A stretch of 64,000 bases of DNA from Desulfomicrobium sp. UBA5193 (GCA_002412965.1 DHWB01000003.1:393149-457148), one strand, 5' to 3'. Counted from the first letter of the stretch, positions 17,140 to 26,171 are shown. Numbers and translations: made by a program. Notes: generated from the letters alone by a model not told the origin.

Positions 17140-19008
17140 TTATGGAACAAGAATCATGGGTACAGCCGGAATGTAGGTGATGAGGAGCAGGACCGCGATC
17201 ATCAAGCCCAGCATGGGGAGTATGGCGATGCCGAGTTCGGCGATCTTGGTTTTGCCAATACCGCTGGCCACGAATAGATTGACCCCTACGGGCGGCGTGA
17301 CGAAACCGATGGCAAGGTTGACGACCATGATGATCCCGAAGTGAACCGGGTCCACTCCCAGCTTTTGCACCACGGGAAGCAGCACCGGCGTGAGGATGAC
17401 GATGGCCGCAAGAGCTTCCATGAAGGTGCCGACAAAGAGCAGGAACAGGTTGATCATCAGCAGAACGATGATTTTGTCATCGCTGATGCTCAAAATGATG
17501 CGGGCCATCTTTTCCGGCACTCCTTCGATGGCCATGATGTTGCCGAAAAGTGTCGCCAAGGCGATGAGGAAGATGATGGCTGCTGAAGAAGAGCCTGCAT
17601 CGACCACGCTATCAAGGAAGCTTCTCAGGTTGAGTTCCTTGTAGATCCACAGCCCTGCGACAATTCCGTACACGGCGGCGACTGCCGCAGCTTCCGTCGG
17701 AGTCATGATGCCGCCGTATATGCCGCCGAGAACGATGACTGGGACAAGCAGGGCCCACTTGGCATCCCAGATGGCGCGCACAAGCAGGGTCGGGCTTCTC
17801 TTCTGGTCGACTCCCTTCCAACCACGCTTCTTTGAATATAGGTACGTGTAGAGCATCAGTACCAAGCCCGTAAGAATGCCCGGGATGATGCCTCCCAGAA
17901 AGAGCTTGCCGATAGAGGCTTGAGCTGTGATGCCATAGACGACGAAGGGGTTGCTTGGTGGGATCATCACGCCGATACATCCCGCCGCGGCGACAACCGA
18001 GCAGGCGAAGAGTTTGTCGTATCCTCGTTCGATCATGGCGGGAATCGTGAGCATGCCGATGGCCGCCACCGTGGCAGGACCGGACCCGCTGATGGCGGCA
18101 AAGAACATGCTTGCACCGATGCTTGCCAGGGCGATGCCGCCTGGTAAGCTTCCGAGCATGTAGTCCGCCAGCGTCAGAAGCCGTTTCGAAAGGCCGCCGG
18201 CCCCCATGAACACTCCTCCGGCGATAAAGAAGGGGATGGCCATGATGGGCATGCTGTCGATGGAGGTGAAGGGTATCTGGGCGATGTAGTTGACCGGCAG
18301 CGTGTCGGCGCAAATGATGGTGGCGAGTGTCGCCAGCCCGAGGCAGATGGCGATTGGTACTCCTATGACCAGGAACACGACGAAGTAGCCGAAAAGAAGC
18401 GTGAGGACGTCCACGTCTTTGGCGTAAAATATTGGGAAGGCGATGATTCCGCAGAGAACGCAAGCCAGAACTGTGAGATTGAGTCCTGATCTCTGGACCT
18501 GAGCGACAAGATCCTGGAGCAGACGGAGCACCATCAGGCCGAAACCAAGGGGAAGGATGATGTATGGGATGTAATACGGAATTCTAAGTGCAGCAGTATA
18601 CTGTGCATACTCCAGCTGCATCCCGAGATATCCGAAGCTTGTGTAGAGGATGACTGACGATAACGCCAAAAAGGCGATATCAACCATGATCCATGTCATA
18701 CCTTGCAATGATGGAGATAGTCTGTCGTAAATAATGTCGACTCGAATATTATTTCTAAGTTTTATTGTGAGTGGTATTGCAGAATATGTCGACCATATAA
18801 ATAAGAATCTGGCAGCTTCTTCAGTCCATGCGGGCATTATCATGTCAGGGAAGAATTTTGTCAGAACATAACGACCCAAACACTGATACGTTATGAGTAA
18901 TAATGATCCGAGTAAGGTAACGATAATGATCGGTTTCTCAATATTATCATTGAGAAGTGTTAATATATTTTTTTTTGGATTCAACAGTGCTTCACTGGTG
19001 CTCGACAT
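17140..19008 (-). CDS. TRAP transporter fused small and large permease (DctQM), probably DHPS uptake
   Basis: This 622-residue protein combines a DctQ-like N-terminal part (about residues 1-175, with AWTEEAARFLFIW) and a DctM part (about 190-622, with SGSGPATVAAIGML and PPSNPFVVYG). Such fusions are common in TRAP systems. It is the last gene of the hpsN-dctP-dctQM operon and corresponds in position to HpsLM of known DHPS clusters. The N-terminal third has more A/T than the rest. Confidence 0.86.
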   Translation of the reverse strand: MSSTSEALLNPKKNILTLLNDNIEKPIIIVTLLGSLLLITYQCLGRYVLTKFFPDMIMPAWTEEAARFLFIWSTYSAIPLTIKLRNNIRVDIIYDRLSPSLQGMTWIMVDIAFLALSSVILYTSFGYLGMQLEYAQYTAALRIPYYIPYIILPLGFGLMVLRLLQDLVAQVQRSGLNLTVLACVLCGIIAFPIFYAKDVDVLTLLFGYFVVFLVIGVPIAICLGLATLATIICADTLPVNYIAQIPFTSIDSMPIMAIPFFIAGGVFMGAGGLSKRLLTLADYMLGSLPGGIALASIGASMFFAAISGSGPATVAAIGMLTIPAMIERGYDKLFACSVVAAAGCIGVMIPPSNPFVVYGITAQASIGKLFLGGIIPGILTGLVLMLYTYLYSKKRGWKGVDQKRSPTLLVRAIWDAKWALLVPVIVLGGIYGGIMTPTEAAAVAAVYGIVAGLWIYKELNLRSFLDSVVDAGSSSAAIIFLIALATLFGNIMAIEGVPEKMARIILSISDDKIIVLLMINLFLLFVGTFMEALAAIVILTPVLLPVVQKLGVDPVHFGIIMVVNLAIGFVTPPVGVNLFVASGIGKTKIAELGIAILPMLGLMIAVLLLITYIPAVPMILVP

Positions 19009-19042
19009 GGGGCTGCTCCTCGACTCACATGTTCTTTTTTAA

Positions 19043-19075
19043 ACGCATGGGGCAGGGTGTAGCTGCCCCATGCGT
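19043..19075 (-). other. Perfect 13-bp stem-loop behind dctP (hpsK-like)
   Basis: ACGCATGGGGCAG (19043-19055) pairs perfectly with CTGCCCCATGCGT (19063-19075). It fills the gap between the binding-protein gene and the fused permease. It probably stabilises the upstream binding-protein message or partly terminates transcription. Confidence 0.65.
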
Positions 19076-19092
19076 TGTATTCGGATTTCGAT

Positions 19093-20112
19093 CTATTTCT
19101 GAGTATCAAGCACGAGCTGAAGCAGTTCGGGGTCCAATTCATTCTTGAATTCATCCCAGACAACCTTGGTTGCTTTGACGAGTTCGGTGCGCTGCTCGTC
19201 GGTAAGTTTGTGAATCGTGATTCCGGCGTCCAGCATGGCTTTTTCGGCTTTGGCCTCATGTTCGATGGAGATGGACCTCTGCCAATCAAGAGCTTCTCGA
19301 GCGGATTCCATGAGCAGGCTCTGGACCGCAGCAGGCAGTCCGTCGAACTTCTTTTTGTTCATCATCAGCAGGTGCATGCTGTAGTTGTGGTTGGAATCCA
19401 TGGCGTACTTCAGGACTTCAATGTGCTTGGCGTTCACCAGATGTTCGTAATTGTTGCCTTCGGCGTCCACGGTGCCCTGCTGGAGGGCTGTGTAGACTTC
19501 ACCCCAGGCGACAGGGGCCGGACTCATTCCCAGAGCCTTGGCTACGGCGACTTCGATGGGGGAATCCGTGGTGCGCACCTTGAGGCCTTTGAGGTCGCCG
19601 ATGCTGTTCAGCGGCTTCTTTGCGCTTACGTATTTGCGGTATCCGTATTCACTGTACATTATTGGCTTTAAGCCGATTCCAGAGGCAACGGTTTCCAGCC
19701 TCTTACCCAGTTCCCCGGAGTCGAGTGCGGCATACAGATTTTTCTGGTACTGGGGGGATGTGACGAACGGGAGGTCGAACACCATGTACTGGCGAGCAAA
19801 ACTGGCCATGTTCGGCGAAGAGCAGGACGCCATGTCCATGGTGCCAGTTTGAGTTGCTTCCAGGGTGGAGCGGTCGCTTCCGAGGACGGCATTGGCGAAT
19901 AGCTTGACCTTAACCTTGCCTCCCGATTTCGCATCCACAATTTCCACAAACTTTTCGTAGCCGCGCACCATGTTTGTTCCCGTCGGGCTGGGACTGGCAA
20001 GCCGCAGATTGATCGTTTCACCCGTGTACGGCTCGGCGGCCATGGCGTTCGATGTCAAAAGAGCGAAAGCGGCCGTGGCCATGAGAAAAAGGGACAATAC
20101 TCGTGATCTCAT
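19093..20112 (-). CDS. TRAP periplasmic binding protein, putative DHPS receptor (HpsK-like)
   Basis: ATG 20112 (MRSRVLSLFLMATAAF) is chosen because GGGAGG lies upstream and a signal peptide follows directly, cleaved after AMAA near residue 26. An in-frame upstream start would place unrelated residues before the signal. The 339-residue product shows DctP landmarks (LKGLKVRTTDSPIEVAVAKAL, YTALQQGTVDAEGNNYEHL). It sits between hpsN and the fused permease, so the expected ligand is 2,3-dihydroxypropane-1-sulfonate. The ligand is inferred from context. Confidence 0.84.
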   Translation of the reverse strand: MRSRVLSLFLMATAAFALLTSNAMAAEPYTGETINLRLASPSPTGTNMVRGYEKFVEIVDAKSGGKVKVKLFANAVLGSDRSTLEATQTGTMDMASCSSPNMASFARQYMVFDLPFVTSPQYQKNLYAALDSGELGKRLETVASGIGLKPIMYSEYGYRKYVSAKKPLNSIGDLKGLKVRTTDSPIEVAVAKALGMSPAPVAWGEVYTALQQGTVDAEGNNYEHLVNAKHIEVLKYAMDSNHNYSMHLLMMNKKKFDGLPAAVQSLLMESAREALDWQRSISIEHEAKAEKAMLDAGITIHKLTDEQRTELVKATKVVWDEFKNELDPELLQLVLDTQK

Positions 20113-20142
20113 TCGAAGCTCCCTCCCCTGCTCGGCAGGGGG

Positions 20143-20160
20143 TCCTGTTCGAGAACAGGA
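20143..20160 (-). other. Inverted repeat between hpsN and dctP
   Basis: TCCTGTTC (20143-20150) and GAACAGGA (20153-20160) are separated by 2 bases, inside the 86-base gap upstream of dctP. It could be an RNA hairpin or a protein site; its function is unknown. Confidence 0.4.
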
Positions 20161-20198
20161 GATTAGATGTTTCGGAACGCGTATAACTGTGTGCCTCA

Positions 20199-21515
20199 CT
20201 AATACTCGGGATGCTGATAAACCTTGAAGTCCCAGGTTTTTCCGGGGTTGTATTTGGTTAGACGCCAGTCGCAGGCCCGGGCGTGGCCTTCCATGCCCTC
20301 AACGCGGGACAGGCGGGAAGCATATTCACTGACGAGGCAACTCGTACGTTCGTCGGCCGGTTCCTGATAGGTGAGAATTTTTAGATACTTGTGCACGTTC
20401 AGGCCGCCGCTGAAGTGGGCGGCTTTTTTCGTGGGCAGGATATGGTTGGGCCCGGAGCACTTGTCACCGTGGGTCACCGTGCTGAACTCGCTCATGAAAA
20501 GGGAGCCGTATGAGCTCAGATTGTTGAGCCACCACTCCGGGTCGTCAACCAGCACCTCGAGATGTTCGGGGGCGTACTGGTCGCTGACGGACACGACTTC
20601 CTCGCGGCTTTCGCAGAGGATGATTTCGCCATATTCTTCCCATGATTTTGCGGGAGTGGCCGGGTCGGGCATGTCGGCGATGAGCTTGGGCATTATTTCA
20701 AGAACTCTCTCGCAGAGTTCGCGGGAGTCTGAGAACAGCCAGACAGGAGAGTTGGTGCCGTGCTCACCCTGGGACAGCAGGTCGATGGCCACGGTCATGG
20801 GATCGGCGTTTTTGTCCGCAATGACGGCAATTTCAGAGGGGCCGGCAAAAAGGTCGATGCCGCACAGACCTTCGGCGGCAAGGCTGGCCTTTGCTTCGGC
20901 CACGAAAGCGTTGCCCGGGCCGGCGAGGATGTTTGCGCGCTTACCAGTGAAGAGGCCGTAGGCCATGGTTGCGACTGCTTGGACACCGCCCATTTCGAGA
21001 ATAATGTCAGCGCCGGCTAGGTCCATGGCGTAGCAAACGGAAGGGTCAATGCTGTCTCCGCGCGGAGGGGTGGCGGCGATTACGAAGGGGACTCCCGCGA
21101 CCTTGGCGGTGGCGATACTCATGAGGGCGGAACAGGTGTGGGCAAAGCGGCCGCCAGGTACATAGCAGCCCGCCACGTCCATGGGAATGACTCGCTGTCC
21201 GGCACGGACACCCGCAGGCGTGACCATTTCGAAATCCTTGATACTATCGCGCTGAGCTTTGGCGAAGGCCGTGATCTGTTCGTAAGCGAAACGAACGTCC
21301 CTTTTCGTTTTTTCGGGAACACTCGCAATCAGACGACTCTTCTTTTCAGGAGAAAGCACAAAATCTTGGTCCCACTTGTCGAACTTCTTGGCGATGGCTC
21401 GGACGGCGTCCTCTCCATTGGCGCGAATATCAGCCAGTATTCCTTCGACAATTTTTCTGGCCTCGCTGCTGTGTTGCTCTGCTGAAGTAGATGCTTTCTT
21501 CAAAAATTCCATCAT
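20199..21515 (-). CDS. hpsN: Sulfopropanediol 3-dehydrogenase (histidinol-dehydrogenase family)
   Basis: This 438-residue HisD-family enzyme has the zinc and catalytic landmarks LSQGEHGTNS, YAPEHLEVLV, HGDKCSGPNHILPT and GMEGHARA. No other his genes are near. Its extended C-terminus and TRAP neighbours match HpsN, which oxidises (R)-DHPS to (R)-sulfolactate in two NAD-dependent steps. Sulfolactate would then be cleaved by SuyAB, encoded 14 kb away. The start at 21515 has AGGGG 3 bases upstream. The gene is preceded by a LacI-type operator. A true histidinol dehydrogenase is unlikely in this setting. Confidence 0.82.
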   Translation of the reverse strand: MMEFLKKASTSAEQHSSEARKIVEGILADIRANGEDAVRAIAKKFDKWDQDFVLSPEKKSRLIASVPEKTKRDVRFAYEQITAFAKAQRDSIKDFEMVTPAGVRAGQRVIPMDVAGCYVPGGRFAHTCSALMSIATAKVAGVPFVIAATPPRGDSIDPSVCYAMDLAGADIILEMGGVQAVATMAYGLFTGKRANILAGPGNAFVAEAKASLAAEGLCGIDLFAGPSEIAVIADKNADPMTVAIDLLSQGEHGTNSPVWLFSDSRELCERVLEIMPKLIADMPDPATPAKSWEEYGEIILCESREEVVSVSDQYAPEHLEVLVDDPEWWLNNLSSYGSLFMSEFSTVTHGDKCSGPNHILPTKKAAHFSGGLNVHKYLKILTYQEPADERTSCLVSEYASRLSRVEGMEGHARACDWRLTKYNPGKTWDFKVYQHPEY

Positions 21516-21811
21516 GTACCCCTTTTGTTTAAAAACGTTACGTAGTAAAATTCATGAATGGCATATTATAAGGAAATCTGCAGATTAGTTTTTTTCTCAA
21601 AAATTATTCTCTATTTAAAAAACGCATAAGCTATTTCATTCAAATTTATAAAATATTTTTTTAAAAACTTAAAATTTCATATTTAATTTAGATAATTATT
21701 TTTCTTATAAATTTATGCAAATGAAAGCGCTTTCATTTTTTTTACAAAATGTTTTTACATGTTGATCATGAATAACAATATTCTTATTTATTCATTTTTT
21801 TTAACTTTGAT
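21516..21811. promoter_or_regulatory. AT-rich control region of hpsN with LacI-type operator at 21721-21736
   Basis: The 296-base gap is strongly AT-rich and holds a perfect palindrome ATGAAAGCGCTTTCAT (21721-21736), the CRE/LacI-family operator form with a central CG. An identical copy lies upstream of the lacI gene. Repression of hpsN-dctP-dctQM by that LacI protein is inferred. No clear sigma-70 or sigma-54 promoter could be assigned. Confidence 0.75.
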
Positions 21812-22822
21812 TTAATTAATTCTTGAGCAAGAGGCACGTTCTATAATTGAAGCTGGGATATCATGCGCGATTCTGTTTTTATTGTTTTTTTCTATCTTGT
21901 TTATCAGTTCTTGTGCTGCGATTTTTCCGATATCATATGCCTTGACATGAATTGTTGTCAGTGCAGGTGAGTAGTATTGTGCAATTTCAATATCGTCATA
22001 TCCACAAACAGATATGTCATCGGGAACTTTCAACCCAGATCTATGTATTTCGTGTATGGCACCAATGGCTTGCAAGTCATTATTGCAATATACGGCTGTA
22101 GGCGTGTCACTGCTCTGTAGCATTGATTTCATTATTCTTTTTCCATCTTCAATAGTGGGCAATGCTTCTTGAATGAGATGGTCCGGGATTGAAAGGTGAT
22201 GTTCGTTGATGATGTCTCGGCACGCCTGATAGCGCTGATAGGCCCGACCGACTTTCGAGTATGGGCCCAGAATGAAGCCGATTTTTCTGTGGCCAAGGGA
22301 GAGAAGGTATTCCAGCGCTATGCGTGTCGTCTTGTAATTGTCAAAACCGACATAGTTTAATGGTTCTATAGCATGTTCCCACATTATGACTATGTGCATG
22401 CCGCTTTGATGAAGTTCTACAATTTGCTTTGTATTTTCGATCGAAAACCCAAACATCAATAAACCTGCGAAACGCTGAGATTTAATTTGTTGCAGTCTTC
22501 TTCTCTCTATGGCTCCGTCGTATTCTGTATTTGCCGTAACAAGATAGTATCCTTTTTCATATAATATTTTTTGTATTGCTGATATTGATCTTGAGAATAC
22601 TGAAGATGTTATATGCGGAACTAAAACGCATACGGCGTTAGATTTCTTTTTTGAAAAATTTGCTGCTGTTTCATTGTACGTGTAATTAATTTCATCCATA
22701 ACCTGTAATATTTTATCATATGTATTTTTACTTAACATATGAGGTGAGTTGATAGCTCTTGATACAGTTGCTATGGAAGTATTTGCTTTTTTTGCAATTT
22801 CGTAAATTGTCGCGTTTTTCAT
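21812..22822 (-). CDS. LacI-family repressor of the hpsN transport operon
   Basis: This 336-residue protein has an N-terminal LacI helix-turn-helix (TIYEIAKKANTSIATVSRAIN, residues 5-25) and a periplasmic-binding-protein-like effector domain from about residue 62. Base composition is far lower in G+C than in the neighbours, a sign of recent acquisition. Palindromes of the LacI/GalR type occur 39 bases before its start and in front of hpsN. They suggest autorepression and control of the hpsN operon. The inducer is unknown; DHPS or sulfolactate would fit. Confidence 0.85.
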   Translation of the reverse strand: MKNATIYEIAKKANTSIATVSRAINSPHMLSKNTYDKILQVMDEINYTYNETAANFSKKKSNAVCVLVPHITSSVFSRSISAIQKILYEKGYYLVTANTEYDGAIERRRLQQIKSQRFAGLLMFGFSIENTKQIVELHQSGMHIVIMWEHAIEPLNYVGFDNYKTTRIALEYLLSLGHRKIGFILGPYSKVGRAYQRYQACRDIINEHHLSIPDHLIQEALPTIEDGKRIMKSMLQSSDTPTAVYCNNDLQAIGAIHEIHRSGLKVPDDISVCGYDDIEIAQYYSPALTTIHVKAYDIGKIAAQELINKIEKNNKNRIAHDIPASIIERASCSRIN

Positions 22823-22860
22823 TTCAATTCACTTGTATTGAATCAGTACATTTGAGCAAT

Positions 22861-22876
22861 ATGAAAGCGCTTTCAT
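22861..22876. promoter_or_regulatory. LacI-type operator upstream of lacI
   Basis: ATGAAAGCGCTTTCAT is a perfect 16-bp palindrome identical to the one at 21721. It lies 39 bases before the lacI ATG, so it is a likely autoregulatory site. Confidence 0.78.
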
Positions 22877-23056
22877 TTTTTGGACTTTCTTTCCGGTGTA
22901 ATCCCGTCTCGTCGAATCTTCTGTTTCTACATCTAACTTGCGGGCATATTCCGCACTGCGGGAGTTCAGTGAAGATCCGGCACCGGTGCAGGCATGCGCT
23001 CTGCTGGGGTGCACCCGATTTCTGTCTTATCTTTCAGTGCGTTTCGTATCGTCTAA

Positions 23057-23072
23057 AGCAAGGAGTGTTCCA
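23057..23072 (-). promoter_or_regulatory. Sigma-54 promoter candidate in front of lacI-hpsN
   Basis: The minus-strand sequence TGGAACACTCCTTGCT keeps GG-N10-GC and differs from the suyAB and dehydrogenase promoters at few positions. The predicted start near 23045 would give a leader of about 220 bases that contains the LacI operator at 22861. I found no clear TGCCC-N6-GGGCA enhancer upstream of it. Confidence 0.6.
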
Positions 23073-23410
23073 AGAGTAATTTAGTTTGGACATCTTGTAA
23101 TTATCTAAAAATGCACAGAATTTTTTGCACGAAGATGCGTGGGCGGAACCTGTTTGTTTGTCCGTTTGCGAACATCGTGCTTCATTATGTAGCATCGGTG
23201 TAAGAATATGGGCGGTTCATTTTTGGATATTCCGCGTAGGTTTGCACGCGACCCCGTTGCACATCGGTTTTTGAAATCGGAAAATACGTCACCGGTATTT
23301 GAACTAAAATCTGCGACAACCGTTGCTCCTGTTTCGCCCCGTTCATCCCGTCCTGCGGTCCGCGCGGGTCGCAATCACGGTTCTTCCCGCACTTTTGCAA
23401 CAACCAGACC

Positions 23411-23428
23411 TGTCTCAAAACTGAGACA
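23411..23428. promoter_or_regulatory. Enhancer palindrome of the glycyl radical enzyme operon
   Basis: TGTCTCA-AAAC-TGAGACA is a perfect inverted repeat with 7-base arms, about 135 bp upstream of the sigma-54 promoter at 23564. It differs from the TGCCC sites, so it probably binds EBP2, encoded downstream of the lyase and activase. Confidence 0.7.
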
Positions 23429-23563
23429 ATATGGCTTTATAGCTGAAATCATTGTTTAAAAATTTAAAAAGTCTCTGTTTCGCATCATTGCGCAACCCCT
23501 GCTTCTCATAACCTGAATGCGGCTATGAATATTTTATCTCATAAAAACAGTTTGTTATGATTC

Positions 23564-23579
23564 TGGCATGCCATCTGCT
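23564..23579 (+). promoter_or_regulatory. Sigma-54 promoter of the glycyl radical enzyme operon
   Basis: TGGCATGCCATCTGCT has GG-N10-GC and the consensus TGGCA at -24. Predicted transcription begins near 23591, 53 bases before the ATG at 23644. Confidence 0.75.
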
Positions 23580-23643
23580 TTTGGGGAAAAGCACATGACG
23601 TGCTTTAAAAAAACATTCACGCCGCAAGGCTGAGGAGACGAAT

Positions 23644-26115
23644 ATGACCACCTGCTGCCAGTCCCCCCAAGAAGAACGCATCTTGGGAGCAACTCGAATC
23701 GACCGCACCGGTCGTGAACGGGTATACAAGATCCTCGAACGCAACCAGTTTGCGGTTCCTCATGTCGATATCGAGCGTGCCCTGTATTTCACCCGCTCCA
23801 TGCAGGAGAGCGAGGGCGAGCTGCTGACCCTGCGCTGGGCCAAGGCCTTGAAGCATGTCGCCGAAAACATGAGCGTTTACATCACCCCCGACCAGCTCCT
23901 CGCCGGTCGCGTGGGCAAGCTTGGCCGGTACGGCATCCTGTACCCGGAAATCGACGGCGACTTCTACATCGAAGTCATGAAGGATCTGCCCAATCGCACG
24001 AAGAGCCCGTTTCTGATTTCTGACTCCGACATGAAGACTCTTGTGGAGGAAATCGCACCGTATTGGGAGGGCAAAACCTACCACGAACATCTGAATCAGG
24101 TGCTGCCGGCCGAGCTCCGCAACGTGACCTACCATGACGAGCGCGGCCTCAAATCCAAATTTGTGGTCAGCGAGACATCTTCCTATCGCTCGGCCCTGCA
24201 GTGGGTCCCGGACTACGAGAAAGTCCTGAAACGCGGTCTTGTGGACATGCAGAACGAGGCCAAGACCAGGCTTGCCGCCCTCGATACGGCCAACTCCCGC
24301 GACATGTGGGACAAGAAGCCTTTCCTCGAAGCCATGATTCTGGTCTGTGACGCGGTCATGATCTGGGCCAGGCGACACGTCGAGCTGGCCAGAGAGCAGG
24401 CGGCAGGGGAAACAAACCCGAGGCGCAAGGCGGAACTGCTCCAGATTGCCGAGATCTGCGAACATGTGCCCGCATACCCCGCCCGCAGCTTTCGCGAAGC
24501 CATGCAGTGCCAGTGGTTCGTGCAGATGTTTTCCCGCATCGAGCAGAAGGCCAGCGCCATCATCTCCAATGGCCGCATGGACCAGTACCTCTTTCCCTAC
24601 TACGAGGCCGACATCAGAAGCGGGGTCATCACCCGCGAAGAGGCCCGCGAGCTGCTGGAATGCATGTGGGTCGACATGGCCCAGTTCATCGACCTGTACA
24701 TCAACCCCACGGGTAATGAATTTCAGGAGGGATACGCGCACTGGGAGGCTGTGACCATCGGCGGTCAGACCCCGGACGGCGAGGACGCCACCAACGACCT
24801 CTCCTATCTCTTTCTCGAATCCAAGCGGGACTTCCCCCTGAACTATCCCGACCTGGCGGCGCGCATCCACAGCCGCTCCCCCGAACGGTTTCTGCACGAG
24901 GTGGCCCTGACCGTGAAGGACGGCTCCGGGTTCCCCAAGTTGATCAACGACGAGGAGGTCGTGCCGCTGTACGCCATCAAGGGCGCACCCATGAGCGAAG
25001 CCCTGGACTACGCGGTCTCCGGCTGCACCGAGGCGCGCATGCCCAACCGCGACACCTACACCTCCGGCTGCGTCTACATCAATTTCGCTTCCGCGCTCGA
25101 AATGCTGATGCACGAAGGCCGCATGCTGCACTACGGTGACGAGGTCATCGGCCTTGAGACCGGCGATCCCTGCGCCATGCAGACCTGGGAGGAGTTCTAT
25201 GAAGCTTACAAGGCCCAACATCTGAACCTGCTGCGCAAGGCCTTCCAGCAGCAATACGTCGTCGATCGTCTGCGGCCCATGCACTTCGCCGCGCCTTTCT
25301 CATCCCTTATGCACAACCTCTGCATGGAAAACATGCAGGACCTGCACGAATACAAGATTGAAGGCGGCGTCGACTACTCCTACTTTGAGTTCCTGGGCTA
25401 CGGCACCGTCGTCGATTCCCTGGCCGCCATCAAAAAGCTGGTCTTCGAGGACAAAAAGCTGAGCATGGCCGAAGTTGTCGCGGCCCTGACGGCCAACTTC
25501 GAAGGGCACCTGCCCGTGCGGGAAATGCTCAAGGGCGCTCCGTGCTACGGGAACAACGATCCATACGCCGACAGCATCGCCAAGGATATCGACCGGTTCA
25601 CCCAGCTCGAAGCCAAGCGCTGCTCCGAAGAGCGCGGCATCCACGTCGACGTCCGCTACGTGCCCATCACCTCGCATGTGCCCTTCGGCAAGGTCGTGTC
25701 CGCCACGCCCAACGGCCGCCTGGCCTGGACCGCCCTGTCCGACGGCTCGTCCGCGTCCCACGGTGCCGACAAGAACGGTCCCACCGCGGTCATGCTGTCC
25801 AACTACCACACTAAAAACTACGGCCTGACCAACCGCGCGTCCCGGCTGCTGAACATAAAGCTCTCACCCAAGTGCGTGGCGGGCGACGTAGGCACCAGGA
25901 AGGTCATGGACATGATCCGCACCTGGTGCGACCTGAAGCTGTGGCATCTGCAGTTCAACATCGTGAACCGCGAAACGCTGCTCGCCGCCCAGAAAGATCC
26001 GGGCAGCTACCGTTCGCTGCTGGTCCGCATCGCCGGGTACAGTGCATACTTCTGCGACCTGTCCCGCGACCTCCAGAACGACATCATCGAACGTACCGAA
26101 CACGGCGACATGTGA
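23644..26115 (+). CDS. Glycyl radical C-S lyase of the IslA/HpsG family (isethionate or DHPS sulfite-lyase)
   Basis: This 823-residue glycyl radical enzyme has the radical loop RIAGYSAYF with Gly798 and the thiyl cysteine C461 followed by E463 (SGCTEARM). Against isethionate sulfite-lyase numbering as I recall it, residues R182, Q186, W367, C461, E463, R671 and G798 all align with a constant offset of 7. The pocket residue remembered as Phe682 is Ile675 here. The enzyme therefore belongs to the sulfonate lyase group. The smaller side chain could admit DHPS (HpsG, giving hydroxyacetone and sulfite) rather than isethionate. The start has GAGGAG upstream. It is followed by its activase. Confidence 0.85.
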   Translation: MTTCCQSPQEERILGATRIDRTGRERVYKILERNQFAVPHVDIERALYFTRSMQESEGELLTLRWAKALKHVAENMSVYITPDQLLAGRVGKLGRYGILYPEIDGDFYIEVMKDLPNRTKSPFLISDSDMKTLVEEIAPYWEGKTYHEHLNQVLPAELRNVTYHDERGLKSKFVVSETSSYRSALQWVPDYEKVLKRGLVDMQNEAKTRLAALDTANSRDMWDKKPFLEAMILVCDAVMIWARRHVELAREQAAGETNPRRKAELLQIAEICEHVPAYPARSFREAMQCQWFVQMFSRIEQKASAIISNGRMDQYLFPYYEADIRSGVITREEARELLECMWVDMAQFIDLYINPTGNEFQEGYAHWEAVTIGGQTPDGEDATNDLSYLFLESKRDFPLNYPDLAARIHSRSPERFLHEVALTVKDGSGFPKLINDEEVVPLYAIKGAPMSEALDYAVSGCTEARMPNRDTYTSGCVYINFASALEMLMHEGRMLHYGDEVIGLETGDPCAMQTWEEFYEAYKAQHLNLLRKAFQQQYVVDRLRPMHFAAPFSSLMHNLCMENMQDLHEYKIEGGVDYSYFEFLGYGTVVDSLAAIKKLVFEDKKLSMAEVVAALTANFEGHLPVREMLKGAPCYGNNDPYADSIAKDIDRFTQLEAKRCSEERGIHVDVRYVPITSHVPFGKVVSATPNGRLAWTALSDGSSASHGADKNGPTAVMLSNYHTKNYGLTNRASRLLNIKLSPKCVAGDVGTRKVMDMIRTWCDLKLWHLQFNIVNRETLLAAQKDPGSYRSLLVRIAGYSAYFCDLSRDLQNDIIERTEHGDM

Positions 26116-26171
26116 ATCAATCCGCGCGAGGGGGCGCCTCCTCGCGCCCTTTCGACAACGACGAGGAAGGC

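Larger units (their letters stand above)
22823..23643. other. 821-base non-coding divergent region between lacI and the glycyl radical enzyme
   Basis: No gene is supported here; short open frames have no recognisable product or ribosome site. From left to right it holds the LacI operator (22861), a minus-strand sigma-54-like promoter (23057), an 18-bp palindrome (23411) and a plus-strand sigma-54 promoter (23564). Between 23080 and 23400 I see nothing else that I can assign. Confidence 0.6.

Noticed and set aside
20199..21515. Histidinol dehydrogenase of histidine biosynthesis
   Set aside because: No other his genes are nearby and a TRAP transporter with LacI control follows; HpsN is the better explanation.
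22930..23060. Possible EBP1 site upstream of lacI (GCGGGCATATTCCGCA and similar)
   Set aside because: Arms do not fit TGCCC-N6-GGGCA, and the pair with 19-bp offset is absent.
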